A stretch of DNA of 64,000 bases from Microbacterium sp. AB (GCF_032878875.1 NZ_CP118157.1:124001-188000); one strand, 5' to 3'; positions 35,311 through 44,642 are shown, counted from the stretch's first letter. Notes: generated by a model from the sequence alone, not told the origin. Numbers and translations: made by a program.

Positions 35311-35721
35311 CTATCCGGCCGCGGACGATCGGCGAAGGATGGACTCGCGGACTCGCCGGTGGATGCTCTCGTCCCGCGCGACGAGGCGGATGTCCTCGAC
35401 CCGGGCCTCGGTGTCGGCGAGCGAGCGCCGATAGCAGGACTCCAGCAGGGCGCGGTCGGTCTGCCCGGCGCGATGGTTCGGGCCGACGGTGTGGATGACC
35501 CGGGTCGCGGAGAGCGCGCCGGCGGTCGTCCATCCGGCGTCTCCCGTGGCGAGACCGTGCGGGAACCGCTCGATGCAGTCGTCGAGGACGGCCGGCCCGC
35601 CGGCCCGGTGGATGGCGCCGTCGACGCCTCCGCCGCCGCGCATGGCGTTGTTCGCCGCGTTCACGATCGCATCGGCGCGCTGGAGCGTGATGTCTCCGAG
35701 GACCGCGGTGAGAGTGCGCAT
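35311..35721 (-). CDS. Macrodomain protein with an apparent internal deletion
   Basis: A 136-residue protein of the MacroD/YmdB family, which removes ADP-ribose or deacetylates O-acetyl-ADP-ribose. The N-terminal part is complete and has the catalytic region ADAIVNAANNAMRGGGGVDG and GGPAVLDDCIERFPHGLATG. After SCYRRSLADTEARVEDIRLV the family's next strand and the second ligand loop (S-x-G-x-Y-G-x-P) are missing; the sequence goes directly to the C-terminal strand and helix (VEDIRLVARDESIHRRVRES). Typical length is about 170 residues. The reading frame is open, so this is an in-frame loss rather than a frameshift. It may be inactive. Confidence 0.75.
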   Translation of the reverse strand: MRTLTAVLGDITLQRADAIVNAANNAMRGGGGVDGAIHRAGGPAVLDDCIERFPHGLATGDAGWTTAGALSATRVIHTVGPNHRAGQTDRALLESCYRRSLADTEARVEDIRLVARDESIHRRVRESILRRSSAAG

Positions 35722-35930
35722 GGGATCAGTCTGGCCCTGCCCGTCGGCCGGTCGGCGGAACGCCGGTGCAGGAGTGGCCTGCCGGGACTCGTCCGTCGCA
35801 CCGGCCCCAGCCATCCGCACACCGCCGCGGGCACTGCCGCCCCGGGCGCGGCCTGCCGCTCGTTCGCGCCCCGCCGCGCGAGCGATCGCCCGAGCGGACC
35901 CCCGGTCGCACGTGGCGCACGGGTCCTCCG

Positions 35931-36749
35931 TCAGGCGGCGTGCGATGCCAACCGCCGGTCGTTCCCCGCGTGGATGAGGGCGTCGATGCGTCGCTCGATG
36001 GACGTGAACTCCGGCGACGTGGGGTCGCGGTCCTCGCCGAGATCGATGTCCACCACCTCCCGCACATGGCCGGAGATGCCGTGCGCGGTGCCGCCCGCCA
36101 TGACGACGACACGATCTCCGAGGTAGACGGCCTCCTCGATGCTGTGGGTGACGAACAGCACGGTCGTGCCCGCTTGGCGCTGGATGCGCTGGAGCTCGTG
36201 CTGCATCTCGGTGCGCGTCAGCGCGTCGAGAGCGCCGAACGGCTCGTCCATCAGCATGACCGAGGGGCGGTTCGCGAGGAGCCGGGCGATGGCGACGCGC
36301 TGTTGCATGCCCCCGGACAGCTGATGCGGAAACGACTGCGCGACGCGCGTCAGCCCGACCGCGGTGAGCGCCTCATCGGTCCGAGCGCGTACCTCTTCCT
36401 TCGGCAGGCGTGCCTGCCGGGGGCCGTAGGCGACGTTCTCGGCGACGGTCAGCCAGGGGAACAGCCCGTAGTCCTGGAAGACCACGCCGCGCTCGGGGCC
36501 CGGGCCGGTGACGGCCTCGCCGGCCACGCGCAGCGACCCGTCGGTGACGGGCTCGAAGCCGGCGACCATCCTCAGCACGGTCGACTTGCCGCAGCCCGAG
36601 GCGCCCACGATGCAGACGACCTCCCCGGCGGCGACATCGAGGTCGACATCCTCGACCGCCGCGAGCGTGGATCCCGGGTAGCGTTTGCCGAGACCCTCCA
36701 ACCGGATGTCTGCCGGCGCTCCCGTGGTTCGCGAGCCGTTCTTGGACAT
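35931..36749 (-). CDS. ABC transporter ATPase (SsuB/TauB type)
   Basis: A 272-residue ATPase. Walker A is GASGCGKS, signature LSGGMQQR, Walker B VMLMDEPFGALD and the switch His is in LFVTHSIEEAV. The GASGCGKS and FGALDALTR combination is typical of the nitrate/sulfonate/taurine subfamily. It is the last of three transporter genes on the minus strand, 13 bases after the permease. It powers uptake for the system linked to the allophanate hydrolase. Confidence 0.93.
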   Translation of the reverse strand: MSKNGSRTTGAPADIRLEGLGKRYPGSTLAAVEDVDLDVAAGEVVCIVGASGCGKSTVLRMVAGFEPVTDGSLRVAGEAVTGPGPERGVVFQDYGLFPWLTVAENVAYGPRQARLPKEEVRARTDEALTAVGLTRVAQSFPHQLSGGMQQRVAIARLLANRPSVMLMDEPFGALDALTRTEMQHELQRIQRQAGTTVLFVTHSIEEAVYLGDRVVVMAGGTAHGISGHVREVVDIDLGEDRDPTSPEFTSIERRIDALIHAGNDRRLASHAA

Positions 36750-36762
36750 GGGCTTCCCTTCG

Positions 36763-37638
36763 TCAGGTCTGGATGGGCCGACGGCCGAAGGCCACGGCGA
36801 ACACGAGCGAGAGCAGGCGATCGGCGATGAAGCCGGCGAGGCCGATGACGATCATCCCCACGATGATGAGGTCGGTCCGTGACTGTTCACGCGCCTGCGT
36901 GATGAGCGCACCGAGGCCGGTGCTGATGCCCACCGTCTCCCCGACGACGAGGATCACCCACGCGAGGCCCATCGCGATGCGCATGCCGCTGATGATCTGC
37001 GGCGCGGCCGCGGGGAGCACGACCTTGACGAGTGCCTGCAGGCGGGGCGTCCCGAGCATGGCCGCGGCCTCGAAGAGCCTGACGGGCACCTGCCGCACCC
37101 CGCTGATGGTGTTCAGCAGGACCGGGAACACGGCCGCGAGGAACACGAGGAAGACGGTCGACCGGTCGCCGAACCCGATGATCAGCAGTGTGAGCGGGGC
37201 CCACGCGGTGACGGGAATGGGGCGGATGAGGTTGACCGTCGGCTCGAGCATGCGGAAGAGGCGGGAGGAGCGTCCCATCAGCACGCCGAGCGGCACCCCC
37301 ACCGCGACCGCCAGGAGGAATCCTTGCAGCACGCGCATGGCGGACGCCCCGAGGTGGCCCCAGAGCGTCGCGCTGTACGAGTCGTCGTAGATGCCGCCGA
37401 AGGCGAAGTCGATGAGCCTCAGGCCCACCTCGCCGGGGGTCGGCAGGAACGTCATCTTGATGTCGAACGGCAGCACCCAGCCGTTGACGGCGCCCAGGTG
37501 CCATCCCACGAGGACGAGGGCCGGCACGGGCAGCGCGATCGCCCAGCCCCACGACGGACGACGTCGCTTCGCGGGGCGCTCAGGCGCGACCCGCCTCGGC
37601 GATTGCTCGGACGCGGGGGCCTCGAGTGCGACGGTCAT
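36763..37638 (-). CDS. ABC transporter permease (SsuC/TauC type)
   Basis: A 291-residue inner-membrane protein with about six helices. The segment ILFG-like coupling loop is EAAAMLGTPRLQALVKVVLP, with the EAA motif. RPIPVTAWAPLTLLIIGFGD is typical of the sulfonate/nitrate permease family. The ATG overlaps the stop of the solute-binding protein (ATGA), so the two are coupled. Confidence 0.92.
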   Translation of the reverse strand: MTVALEAPASEQSPRRVAPERPAKRRRPSWGWAIALPVPALVLVGWHLGAVNGWVLPFDIKMTFLPTPGEVGLRLIDFAFGGIYDDSYSATLWGHLGASAMRVLQGFLLAVAVGVPLGVLMGRSSRLFRMLEPTVNLIRPIPVTAWAPLTLLIIGFGDRSTVFLVFLAAVFPVLLNTISGVRQVPVRLFEAAAMLGTPRLQALVKVVLPAAAPQIISGMRIAMGLAWVILVVGETVGISTGLGALITQAREQSRTDLIIVGMIVIGLAGFIADRLLSLVFAVAFGRRPIQT

Positions 37639-38591
37639 GACGCCGCCGACGCCTCGACGAACGACGTGTCGACGAGCAGCGACGGGTCGACCTCCGCCGC
37701 GACCTGGTCGAACGCGAGCATCTCGGCGCTCATCGCCTCGAGGGTCGCGAGGTAGTCGTCGTCGAGCTGCCAGCGCGGCCAGGTGTTCTCGATGGCGGTC
37801 CGGGTGACGGTCTCGTCGAGCCCGAACTCGTCGACGAGCCCCTCCGCCCACGCGTCCACGTCGTCGCTCATGTGCTCGACCGCGGCGACATGCGTGTCGA
37901 CGACGTCCTGCACGAGGTCGGGATCGCTTGCGATGAGCGAGTTGCTCGTCGCAAGCACGATGTTGGTCCGGCCGATCTCGGTGTCGTACGCCGAGAGCAG
38001 TTCGTGCGCGCCGCCGCCGATCGCGATCGACGGCCCGATCTCGGCCGAGATGAAGGCGTCGACCTGACCCGACTCGTACGCGCTCGCCATGTCGGCGAAC
38101 GGCAGATTGACGAGTTCGACGTCTGACAGGGGATCGACGCCCTGCGCTTCGAGCGTGCGCTTGAGCAGGATCTCCTGCGTCGACCCCAGGGGGAAGCCGA
38201 CCTTCGTCCCGACGAGATCCTCGACCGATCCGATGTCCGGCGATGCGACGATGCGCGTGCCGCCGTCTGCCGCGGATGCCACGATGCGGACGTCCTGCTC
38301 CTCGGCGACCCCCGAGACCACCGAGGCGGAGCCGGTGACGCCGAAGTCGATCGAGCCCGACACGATCGCGTTCTTGATGTCGCTCGACGAGTCGAACAGC
38401 ACGATCTCGAACGAGAGGCCGTCCTCGGCGACCTCGTCGTAGAAGTAGGGGCTGAAGAGGTGCGGCTGGCCTCGGAGCGTGCCGACGGTGATGGCGTCGC
38501 CTTCGGCCGATGCGTCGGCGGGCGCGCAGCCGGCGACAAGCGCGAGAGCGGCGAGAGCACCGGTCAGGGCGAACGGCTTGCTGAGTTTCAC
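37635..38591 (-). CDS. ABC transporter substrate-binding lipoprotein (SsuA/THI5-like)
   Basis: A 318-residue protein with a lipobox LVAGC at residues about 18-22. It belongs to the NMT1/THI5-like or SsuA fold: GTLRGQPHLFSPYF, then SSSDIKNAIVSGSIDFGVTG and VASPDIGSVEDLVGTKVGFP with a conserved GS turn. The start is GTG preceded by GAGGAG. It is next to an amidase that splits allophanate, so the ligand may be a small ureido compound such as biuret, a urea derivative or a pyrimidine breakdown product. This is inference. Confidence 0.9.
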   Translation of the reverse strand: MKLSKPFALTGALAALALVAGCAPADASAEGDAITVGTLRGQPHLFSPYFYDEVAEDGLSFEIVLFDSSSDIKNAIVSGSIDFGVTGSASVVSGVAEEQDVRIVASAADGGTRIVASPDIGSVEDLVGTKVGFPLGSTQEILLKRTLEAQGVDPLSDVELVNLPFADMASAYESGQVDAFISAEIGPSIAIGGGAHELLSAYDTEIGRTNIVLATSNSLIASDPDLVQDVVDTHVAAVEHMSDDVDAWAEGLVDEFGLDETVTRTAIENTWPRWQLDDDYLATLEAMSAEMLAFDQVAAEVDPSLLVDTSFVEASAAS

Positions 38592-38619
38592 GGAGATTCT
38601 CCTCGTGGTCGGGTGGTGC

Positions 38620-40329
38620 TCAGACGGTGGCGACGGCGCGGAAGGCGCGCCAGCCGCCGAGATCGGTGATGTCGCGGTGGCCGTCGGCGACGGACGCGGT
38701 GAACCCGAGCACGACATCGCCGTCCGCCAGCTCGATGCGACCGAGGGCGAGAGGCGCGGCGATGCTCGTCAGCAGCTGCGAGACGGCGAGCGGCGACAGT
38801 CGCCAGAGCTCGCCGGGCAGCTCGGCTCCCGTCGTGGCGCGGATGACGGCTGGACGGTCGACAGGGCCTTCCACGAGGAGCATGCGGAAGGTGCCGGCGG
38901 TCGAGACGTCGCGGACGTAGCGCGCGCCGAGATCCTGCAGCTGGCGGTTGAGCGGCTCTCCGCGGAGGTGCGCGCCGAACACGGCCACGTCGATCCCCTT
39001 CGAGAATCGGAGCGGCTCGCCTGGCTCCTGCGCGGTGAAGCGGGCCGCGATGTCGACGGCCACCTGGTCGTGGAACGCGGGCACGACGAACGAGACGCCG
39101 AACTCGCCCTCCCCGGCGACGGTCTCTCCGGGGACGGCGATCGCCGCCATGTCCATGAGGTTGACGAAGTTCGTGAACGTCCCCACGGTGCGGTTGACGC
39201 CGATCGGGTCGGCCGCGAGCTCGGCATGGCTCGGATGGAGCGGCGCCGTGGGGAGCATCAGGGCGTCCGAGCCGTCGAGACGGCGCTTCGCCTCGGCCGT
39301 GAGCGCGACGAGGCGCTGCTGCGCGTCGATCACGCTCACCGCCTCCACCGACATGGCGCCGGCGGCGATCGTCGCGACCGACGGATCGGCGTGCTCGGGG
39401 TGCTCCGCGAGGAACGAGCCGAACGACCATGCCCGCTCGCTCACGAGCCCGCCGTCGTACAGGAGGCGCGCGGCCTCGAGGAAGGGCTCCAGGTCGATCG
39501 CGCTCACCTCTGCGCCGATCTCCACGGCACGTCGTACGGCCCGGTCGAAGGCCGCCCGCATCCCGGGGGACAGGGTCTTCAGCGACTCGTCGTCGGGCAC
39601 GGCGATCGCCGGCCGGGCCGGCGCTGCCTGCGGGGCATCGGCCGGGCAGGCCCGGCTGCGCGGATCGCGCGTGGAGGACCCCGCGGCCACGTCGAGCACC
39701 TTCGTCGCGAGGGCGATGCCGGGTGCGAACACCGAGACGGCGTCATACGACGGGGAGGCGGGGAGAACGCCGTCGAGCGGGAGCAGTCCGAGCGTGGGCT
39801 TCAGCCCGACCACACGGTTGTATGCTGCGGGGACCCGCCCTGAGCCGGCCGTGTCGGTGCCGAGGGAGAAGTCGACGATCCCCCATCCGGCCGCGGCGCC
39901 CGAGCCGGAGCTCGAGCCGCCCGCCACCCGGTCCGGGTGATGCGCGCTGGACACGGCGCCGTACGGGCTTCGCGATCCCACGAGGCCGGTCGCGAACTGG
40001 TCCATGTTGGTCTTGCCGATGAGGATCGCGCCGGCGGCGACGATCCGCTCGACGACCGTCGCCGTGCGCTCGGGCGTGTGCGCGAAAGCGGGGTGGGCGG
40101 CCGTGGTCGGGAGACCTGCGACGTCGATGTTGTCCTTGGCCGCGAACACGTATCCGGCGAGCGGCAGATCCTCTCCTGCATCGATGCGACGACGGACCTC
40201 GCCGACCTCTGCGGCGACGTCCGCCTCGTCGCGGAGCGTGATCCAGATGTCAGCGGGAGCCGAACGGATCCGTTCGAAGAGCGCGGAGACCGCGGCCGTC
40301 GTGTTGTGGCGAAGATCGATCAGGGGCAT
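38620..40329 (-). CDS. atzF: Allophanate hydrolase
   Basis: A 569-residue amidase-signature enzyme that hydrolyses allophanate to CO2 and two ammonia. The catalytic Lys lies in FAAKDNIDVAG, and the Ser-cisSer-Lys pocket is in VAGGSSSGSGAAAGWG with LGTDTAGSGRVPAA after it. A C-terminal domain (residues about 440-569, starting near VAVFGAHLRGEPLNRQLQDL) is the AtzF/urea-amidolyase type that distinguishes it from simple amidases. No urea carboxylase lies near, so the allophanate probably comes from a biuret, cyanurate or carboxyguanidine path. It lies 20 bases after a GntR regulator and is upstream of the ABC genes. Confidence 0.93.
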   Translation of the reverse strand: MPLIDLRHNTTAAVSALFERIRSAPADIWITLRDEADVAAEVGEVRRRIDAGEDLPLAGYVFAAKDNIDVAGLPTTAAHPAFAHTPERTATVVERIVAAGAILIGKTNMDQFATGLVGSRSPYGAVSSAHHPDRVAGGSSSGSGAAAGWGIVDFSLGTDTAGSGRVPAAYNRVVGLKPTLGLLPLDGVLPASPSYDAVSVFAPGIALATKVLDVAAGSSTRDPRSRACPADAPQAAPARPAIAVPDDESLKTLSPGMRAAFDRAVRRAVEIGAEVSAIDLEPFLEAARLLYDGGLVSERAWSFGSFLAEHPEHADPSVATIAAGAMSVEAVSVIDAQQRLVALTAEAKRRLDGSDALMLPTAPLHPSHAELAADPIGVNRTVGTFTNFVNLMDMAAIAVPGETVAGEGEFGVSFVVPAFHDQVAVDIAARFTAQEPGEPLRFSKGIDVAVFGAHLRGEPLNRQLQDLGARYVRDVSTAGTFRMLLVEGPVDRPAVIRATTGAELPGELWRLSPLAVSQLLTSIAAPLALGRIELADGDVVLGFTASVADGHRDITDLGGWRAFRAVATV

Positions 40330-40349
40330 TGCGTACTCCGATTCCTCGA

Positions 40350-41063
40350 TCACGACATCTGCGCGATCTGCATGGCCCGTGCCGCACGTGCCTGGACGAC
40401 CGACTGGGACAGGCCGATGTGCCGGCGCAGGGTGTCCCTGGCCTCGTGGAGACGACCGCGCAGGGTGAGCTCGATGATCTCCAGGTGCTCGGCGACGGTC
40501 GCGTCGACGCGGTCCTGGGTGAGGTAGTCGTGCATCCGGATGGGGCGGATCCGGCGGTTCACGCGCTGCAGCGCCTGCACGAGCTGCGCGTTGCCCGCCG
40601 CGCGGAGGAGCTCGACATGGAACTGCTCGTCCGCGTCCACGAAGCCCGGGTCGGGCTCGATCGTCCTCTCCGCGCGTTCCTGCCACACCGCCATCTCCTG
40701 TTCGAGAACGGTCTGCGAGTGCCGGATGGTCGGGTCGGACATGGCTCGATCGATCCCATGCGACTCGAGCAGGATGCGCAGCTCGTAGAGCTCGGTGAAC
40801 TCCTCGAGGGTGGGCATGTAGCGGTACAGCGCCCCGCTGCGCTTGACCAGCAGGCCGTCGGCCTCGAGCCGCGCGAGGGCGTCTCGCACGGGTGTGCGGG
40901 AGACCGAGAAGCGCTCGGCGACGTCCTCCTCCGTGAACCGCTGGAACGGGGAGACCGCCGCCGTGAGCAGCTCGGCCCTGAGTGCCTCGTACACGCGACG
41001 GCGAGCCGGCATGCGGGGGCCGGACGTGCTGTTCCGCTCGGGTGTGCCCATGAATGTATCCAT
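40350..41063 (-). CDS. GntR-family regulator with FCD domain
   Basis: A 237-residue regulator of the FadR subfamily. An N-terminal winged helix (VYEALRAELLTAAVSPFQRF, TEEDVAERFSVSRTPVRDAL) is followed by an FCD ligand-binding domain with metal-ligand candidates in HGIDRAMSD, DADEQFHVELLRAAGN and EHLEIIELTLRG. Its own start lies inside an imperfect inverted repeat at 41055-41072. Two starts are possible (41063 and 41051); no clear ribosome site decides. It is the first gene of the allophanate hydrolase and ABC operon and probably its sensor. Confidence 0.88.
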   Translation of the reverse strand: MDTFMGTPERNSTSGPRMPARRRVYEALRAELLTAAVSPFQRFTEEDVAERFSVSRTPVRDALARLEADGLLVKRSGALYRYMPTLEEFTELYELRILLESHGIDRAMSDPTIRHSQTVLEQEMAVWQERAERTIEPDPGFVDADEQFHVELLRAAGNAQLVQALQRVNRRIRPIRMHDYLTQDRVDATVAEHLEIIELTLRGRLHEARDTLRRHIGLSQSVVQARAARAMQIAQMS

Positions 41064-41072
41064 CGTTGGACA
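41055..41072. promoter_or_regulatory. Probable operator of the FCD regulator
   Basis: TGTATCCA-TCGT-TGGACA is an imperfect inverted repeat with 5-6 matching positions per arm. It covers the upstream start codon of the GntR gene, which fits autorepression. Confidence 0.45.
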
Positions 41073-41506
41073 TCTTCGAGGACTCATGTTTCGCGCATGT
41101 TGTCCCGATGTCGCGAGGAGGTGAACTCGTGCTTCACCGTGTCTGCGACACGAGCCGCTTCACGCTGCGGGCGCGATGAGGTGCACGGCGATCATCCCGA
41201 CGACCGCGACGATGCGGGCGGATGGCGACGGAGTCGCCGCAGAGGACGGCACGGAGAGCGAAGCGGTGGATGTCACGTGCTTCATCGTCGCCGAGCACGT
41301 GCTCCGCGCTCCCCACCGCGTGCCCGATGTCCTCGCGTGAGCCACCTGATCGCCCCGGGCGTGCACAACGCAGGAAACATCCGGTGCGGCTTCGGACCGC
41401 CGTCCGCAACGGCGGGGACGAGGGGACCCGTCGTCGCCCGACCGGCGATATGATCGCCCCGGCACCGTGGATCGCTGTGCTCGAACGACGAGGACAGGGG
41501 AAGCGG
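41064..41506. other. Non-coding gap with half of a dispersed element
   Basis: This 443-base gap has no supportable gene. It includes GCACAACGCAGGAAACATCC (41363-41382), an arm of the palindromic element found complete at 6667 and 16682; I found no second arm about 100 bases away. Confidence 0.5.
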
Positions 41507-42088
41507 ATGGACGTGCGCCGTCGTGTGGGGAGCGTGCTGCTGGGCGCGATCATCGTGTTCGGAGGGATCGCGGCTCCGTCCGCGGTGTCCGCGGCGGACG
41601 CCCCGGCAGGGGATGCGTCCGCGGCCGCACGCGTGCTCACCTCGTCGAAGCCGACGATCTCCGGCACCGTGAAGACGGGTCAGCGCCTCACGGCGAAGCC
41701 CGGGAGATGGACCGCGGGGACGAGGCTGCGCTACCAGTGGTTCGCCAATGGCTCCGCCATCTCCGGCGCGACGGGATCGACCTACGTCGTCCGGCCCGGG
41801 AACGTCGACCGGACGATCACGGTGAAGGTGACGGGATCGAAGTCCGGATACACGACGAAGACGGTCGCGAGCGCCGTCACCCGGCGCGTCACCGGCAAGG
41901 TCTACCCGCTCTGCGCGGCGCTCAACAAGGACTACCCCGACGGCATCCGCAAGTCGGGGGTGAAGGGCGATCGGGAGCGGGGCGTCCTCACGCCGTTCGA
42001 CGGGAAACCGTTCGTCTCGGACAGGCTCTACAGCCTGCAGTCGATCGCGCGTGACGCCGACCGCGACGGCATCATGTGCGAGCGCTGA
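41507..42088 (+). CDS. Secreted protein with Ig-like and excalibur-like domains
   Basis: A 193-residue protein with a Sec signal peptide (residues 1-33, cleaved near VSA-AD), one Ig-like repeat (SKPTISGTVKTGQRLTAKPG to SGATGSTYVVRPGNVDRTIT) of the type found repeated in actinobacterial surface proteins, and a C-terminal domain ending ARDADRDGIMCER, an excalibur-like Asp-rich motif with two Cys (PLCAALNKDYPDGI). An AGGGGAAG site precedes the ATG. It is probably released or wall-bound; function unknown. Confidence 0.85.
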   Translation: MDVRRRVGSVLLGAIIVFGGIAAPSAVSAADAPAGDASAAARVLTSSKPTISGTVKTGQRLTAKPGRWTAGTRLRYQWFANGSAISGATGSTYVVRPGNVDRTITVKVTGSKSGYTTKTVASAVTRRVTGKVYPLCAALNKDYPDGIRKSGVKGDRERGVLTPFDGKPFVSDRLYSLQSIARDADRDGIMCER

Positions 42089-42191
42089 GGCGGACGCTCT
42101 CCGCAATACCGGTTCGACAACGGGGTCCGGGCGTGCTGAGCTTGTCCCGCGGCATCCTGCACGCCTCGACCGACCTCACGAAGGCACACTC

Positions 42192-43001
42192 ATGCGACGC
42201 AACCGAATCGTCACCGTCACCGTCATCGCCGCGTCGGCGGCCCTGCTGGCGCTCGCGGGCTGCAGCAGCCAGTCCGGCTCATCGGACGGAGGAGACGCCG
42301 ACGGCCCCGCCGCGCTCGCAGACGGCACGCTCGTCGTCGCGACGGAGGGCACCTACCGTCCGTTCAGCTACCACGAGGACGGCGACGGCGAGCTGACGGG
42401 GTACGACGTCGAGGTCGCCCGCGCCGTCGCGGACAAGCTCGGGGTCGAGGTGACCTTCGAGGAGACGCAGTGGGACGCGATCTTCGCGGGGCTCGACGCC
42501 GGGCGCTTCGAGACGATCGCCAACCAGGTCTCGATCACCGACGAGCGCGAGGAGAAGTACGTCTTCAGCACGCCCTACACGGTCTCGCCCGGCGTGATCG
42601 TGGTGCCCGAGGACGACGACTCGATCACGTCGTTCGACGACCTCGAGGGCAAGACCACGGCGCAGTCGCTGACGAGCAACTGGTACGAGCTGGCACAGGA
42701 GTCGGGTGCGACCGTCGAGCCCGTCGAGGGATGGGCGCAGGCGGTGACGCTCATCGAGCAGGGGCGCGTGGATGCGACGATCAACGACGAGCTCACCTTC
42801 CTGGACTACGAGGTCGAGCAGGGCGACACGGGGCTGAAGATCGCTGCCGAGACCGAGGAGGCGGGCGAGTCGGCCTTCGTCTTCACCTCGGAGAACGAGG
42901 ACCTCGCCGAGGCGATCAGCGGGGCGCTCGACGAGCTGCGCGAGGAAGGGGTCCTGGCGGATCTCGGCGAGCAGTTCTTCGGCGAGGACGTCTCGCAGTG
43001 A
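42192..43001 (+). CDS. Polar amino acid ABC transporter substrate-binding lipoprotein
   Basis: A 269-residue family 3 solute-binding protein. It has the lipobox LALAGC and the family's opening TLVVATEGTYRPFSYHEDGD and GYDVEVARAVADKLGVEVTF; the carboxylate-binding Arg region GRFETIANQVSITDEREEKY is present. The combination with the next genes suggests cystine, glutamine or a similar amino acid. The ATG follows a weak AAGG site. Confidence 0.92.
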   Translation: MRRNRIVTVTVIAASAALLALAGCSSQSGSSDGGDADGPAALADGTLVVATEGTYRPFSYHEDGDGELTGYDVEVARAVADKLGVEVTFEETQWDAIFAGLDAGRFETIANQVSITDEREEKYVFSTPYTVSPGVIVVPEDDDSITSFDDLEGKTTAQSLTSNWYELAQESGATVEPVEGWAQAVTLIEQGRVDATINDELTFLDYEVEQGDTGLKIAAETEEAGESAFVFTSENEDLAEAISGALDELREEGVLADLGEQFFGEDVSQ

Positions 43002-43069
43002 GCGATGCGATCTACGCGCCGCGGCGGCGGCCGGGGGCCTTCGTCGCATGATCGCGTGCGCCGTCTGAC

Positions 43070-43732
43070 ATGGACGACTGGCAGCTCGTCGTCGACTCGT
43101 TCTGGCCGCTCTTCTGGGGCGGCCTGACGGGGACGATCCCGCTCGCGCTCGCCTCGTTCGCGCTGGGCCTCGTGATCGCCGTCGGCATCGCGCTGCTCCG
43201 GCTCTCCGCCAACCGCGTGCTGTCGTGGTTCGCCCGCGCCTACGTCTCGGCGATCCGCGGCACCCCGCTCCTGGTGCAGCTGTTCGTCATCTTCTACGGG
43301 CTGCCGTCGATCGGCGTCACCCTGCCCTCGTGGCCGGCAGCCGTCATCGCCTTCTCGCTCAACGTCGGCGGCTATGCGGCGGAGGTGGTGCGCGCGGCCA
43401 TCCTCTCCGTCCCGAAGGGCCAGTGGGAGGCGGGGTACACGATCGGGATGTCGAATGCGCTCACGATGCGGCGGGTCATCCTCCCGCAGGCCGCCCGGGT
43501 GTCGGTGCCACCGCTGTCGAACACGTTCATCTCGCTCGTGAAGGACACCTCGCTCGCCTCGCTCATCCTCGTCGCCGAGATGTTCCGGGTCGCCGAGCAG
43601 ATCGCGACGTTCTCGAACGAGTTCCTGCTCGTGTACGCCGAGGCGGCGTTCGTCTACTGGATCTTCTGCACGGTGCTGTCGGCCGCGCAGTCGCGCATCG
43701 AACGGAGGCTCGACCGCTATGTCGCCCACTGA
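43070..43732 (+). CDS. Amino acid ABC transporter permease
   Basis: A 220-residue His/Glu/Gln/Arg-type permease with about five helices and the coupling loop [20 protein letters not shown] followed by [30 protein letters not shown] in short form [16 protein letters not shown] is diagnostic. Its last 14 bases overlap the ATPase gene, so they are coupled. Confidence 0.94.
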   Translation: MDDWQLVVDSFWPLFWGGLTGTIPLALASFALGLVIAVGIALLRLSANRVLSWFARAYVSAIRGTPLLVQLFVIFYGLPSIGVTLPSWPAAVIAFSLNVGGYAAEVVRAAILSVPKGQWEAGYTIGMSNALTMRRVILPQAARVSVPPLSNTFISLVKDTSLASLILVAEMFRVAEQIATFSNEFLLVYAEAAFVYWIFCTVLSAAQSRIERRLDRYVAH

Positions 43733-44492
43733 GACGACTCCGCTCCTCAGCGCCCGCGGGCTCCGCAAGAGCTTCGGCGACCAGGAGGTGCTGAAGGGCA
43801 TCGACCTCGAGGTGCGCCGCGGCCAGGTCGTCGCGCTCATCGGGCCGAGCGGCTCCGGCAAGACGACGGTGCTGCGCTCCCTCAACGGCCTCGAGACGCC
43901 GGACGCCGGCACGATCGCGTTCGACGGCGGGCCGGAGGTCGACTTCGCCGCTCCCCGCGCGAAGGCGCAGCGCTTCGCCCTGCGCGACCGGTCGGCGATG
44001 GTGTTCCAGCACAACAACCTCTTCCCGCACCGCACGGTGCTCGAGAACGTCGTCGAAGGGCCCACACGGGTGCAGAAGGTGCCTCGGGCCGAGGCGATCG
44101 CGGAAGGGGAGCGGCTGCTCGCCCGCGTGGGCCTGGAGGAGAAGCGCGACGCGTACCCGCATGAGCTCTCGGGCGGGCAGCAGCAGAGGGTGGGAATCGT
44201 GCGCGCGCTCGCGCTGCGTCCCGACCTCCTCCTGTTCGACGAGCCGACGTCGGCCCTCGACCCCGAGCTGGTCGGCGAGGTGCTCGTCGTGATGAAGGAG
44301 CTCGCGGACGAGGGATGGACGATGGTCGTCGTCACCCATGAGCTGCAGTTCGCCCGCGAGGTCGCCGACGAGGTGCTCTTCCTCGACGGGGGCGTGGTGG
44401 CCGAGCGCGGCGCCCCCGCGCAGATCTTCCGCGACCCGCAGGGCGAGCGCACGCGTCGCTTCCTCGACCGGATCCTGCGCCCGTTCGACTGA
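43719..44492 (+). CDS. Amino acid ABC transporter ATPase
   Basis: A 257-residue ATPase with Walker A GPSGSGKT, signature [12 protein letters not shown], Walker [14 protein letters not shown] and switch [10 protein letters not shown]. The family is that of GlnQ/TcyC. It ends the three-gene importer and is followed by a strong hairpin. Confidence 0.95.
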   Translation: MSPTETTPLLSARGLRKSFGDQEVLKGIDLEVRRGQVVALIGPSGSGKTTVLRSLNGLETPDAGTIAFDGGPEVDFAAPRAKAQRFALRDRSAMVFQHNNLFPHRTVLENVVEGPTRVQKVPRAEAIAEGERLLARVGLEEKRDAYPHELSGGQQQRVGIVRALALRPDLLLFDEPTSALDPELVGEVLVVMKELADEGWTMVVVTHELQFAREVADEVLFLDGGVVAERGAPAQIFRDPQGERTRRFLDRILRPFD

Positions 44493-44498
44493 CGGCGA

Positions 44499-44536
44499 CC
44501 GTCGGCGGAGAACGCCGCCGTCCCGACCGCCGACGG
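44499..44536 (+). terminator. Hairpin after the amino acid importer
   Basis: CCGTCGGCGG and CCGCCGACGG form a perfect 10-bp stem; inside it, CGGCGG/CCGCCG can make an alternative shorter hairpin. It begins seven bases after the ATPase stop. Confidence 0.75.
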
Positions 44537-44613
44537 CGGCCGGGCTCGCCCGCGGTCGGATGCGTGGGGGCATCCACGAATCACGGCCTCGCCCGTCACG
44601 CGGCGAGGAGGAT

Positions 44614-44642
44614 GGTACATCGCGGAGTTCGCCCTGTATATA
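44614..44642 (+). promoter_or_regulatory. Possible promoter of the XRE regulator
   Basis: GGTACA and TATATA are separated by 17 bases, about 38 bases before the GTG. The -35 agrees at three of six positions only. A short dyad CTGCC-GTT-GGCAG (44659-44671) just downstream may be an operator. Confidence 0.4.

Noticed and set aside
41134..41667. Minus-strand frame of 177 residues across the 41-kb gap
   Set aside because: It overlaps the start of a clear secreted protein on the other strand and its residues show no family; a decayed fragment cannot be excluded.
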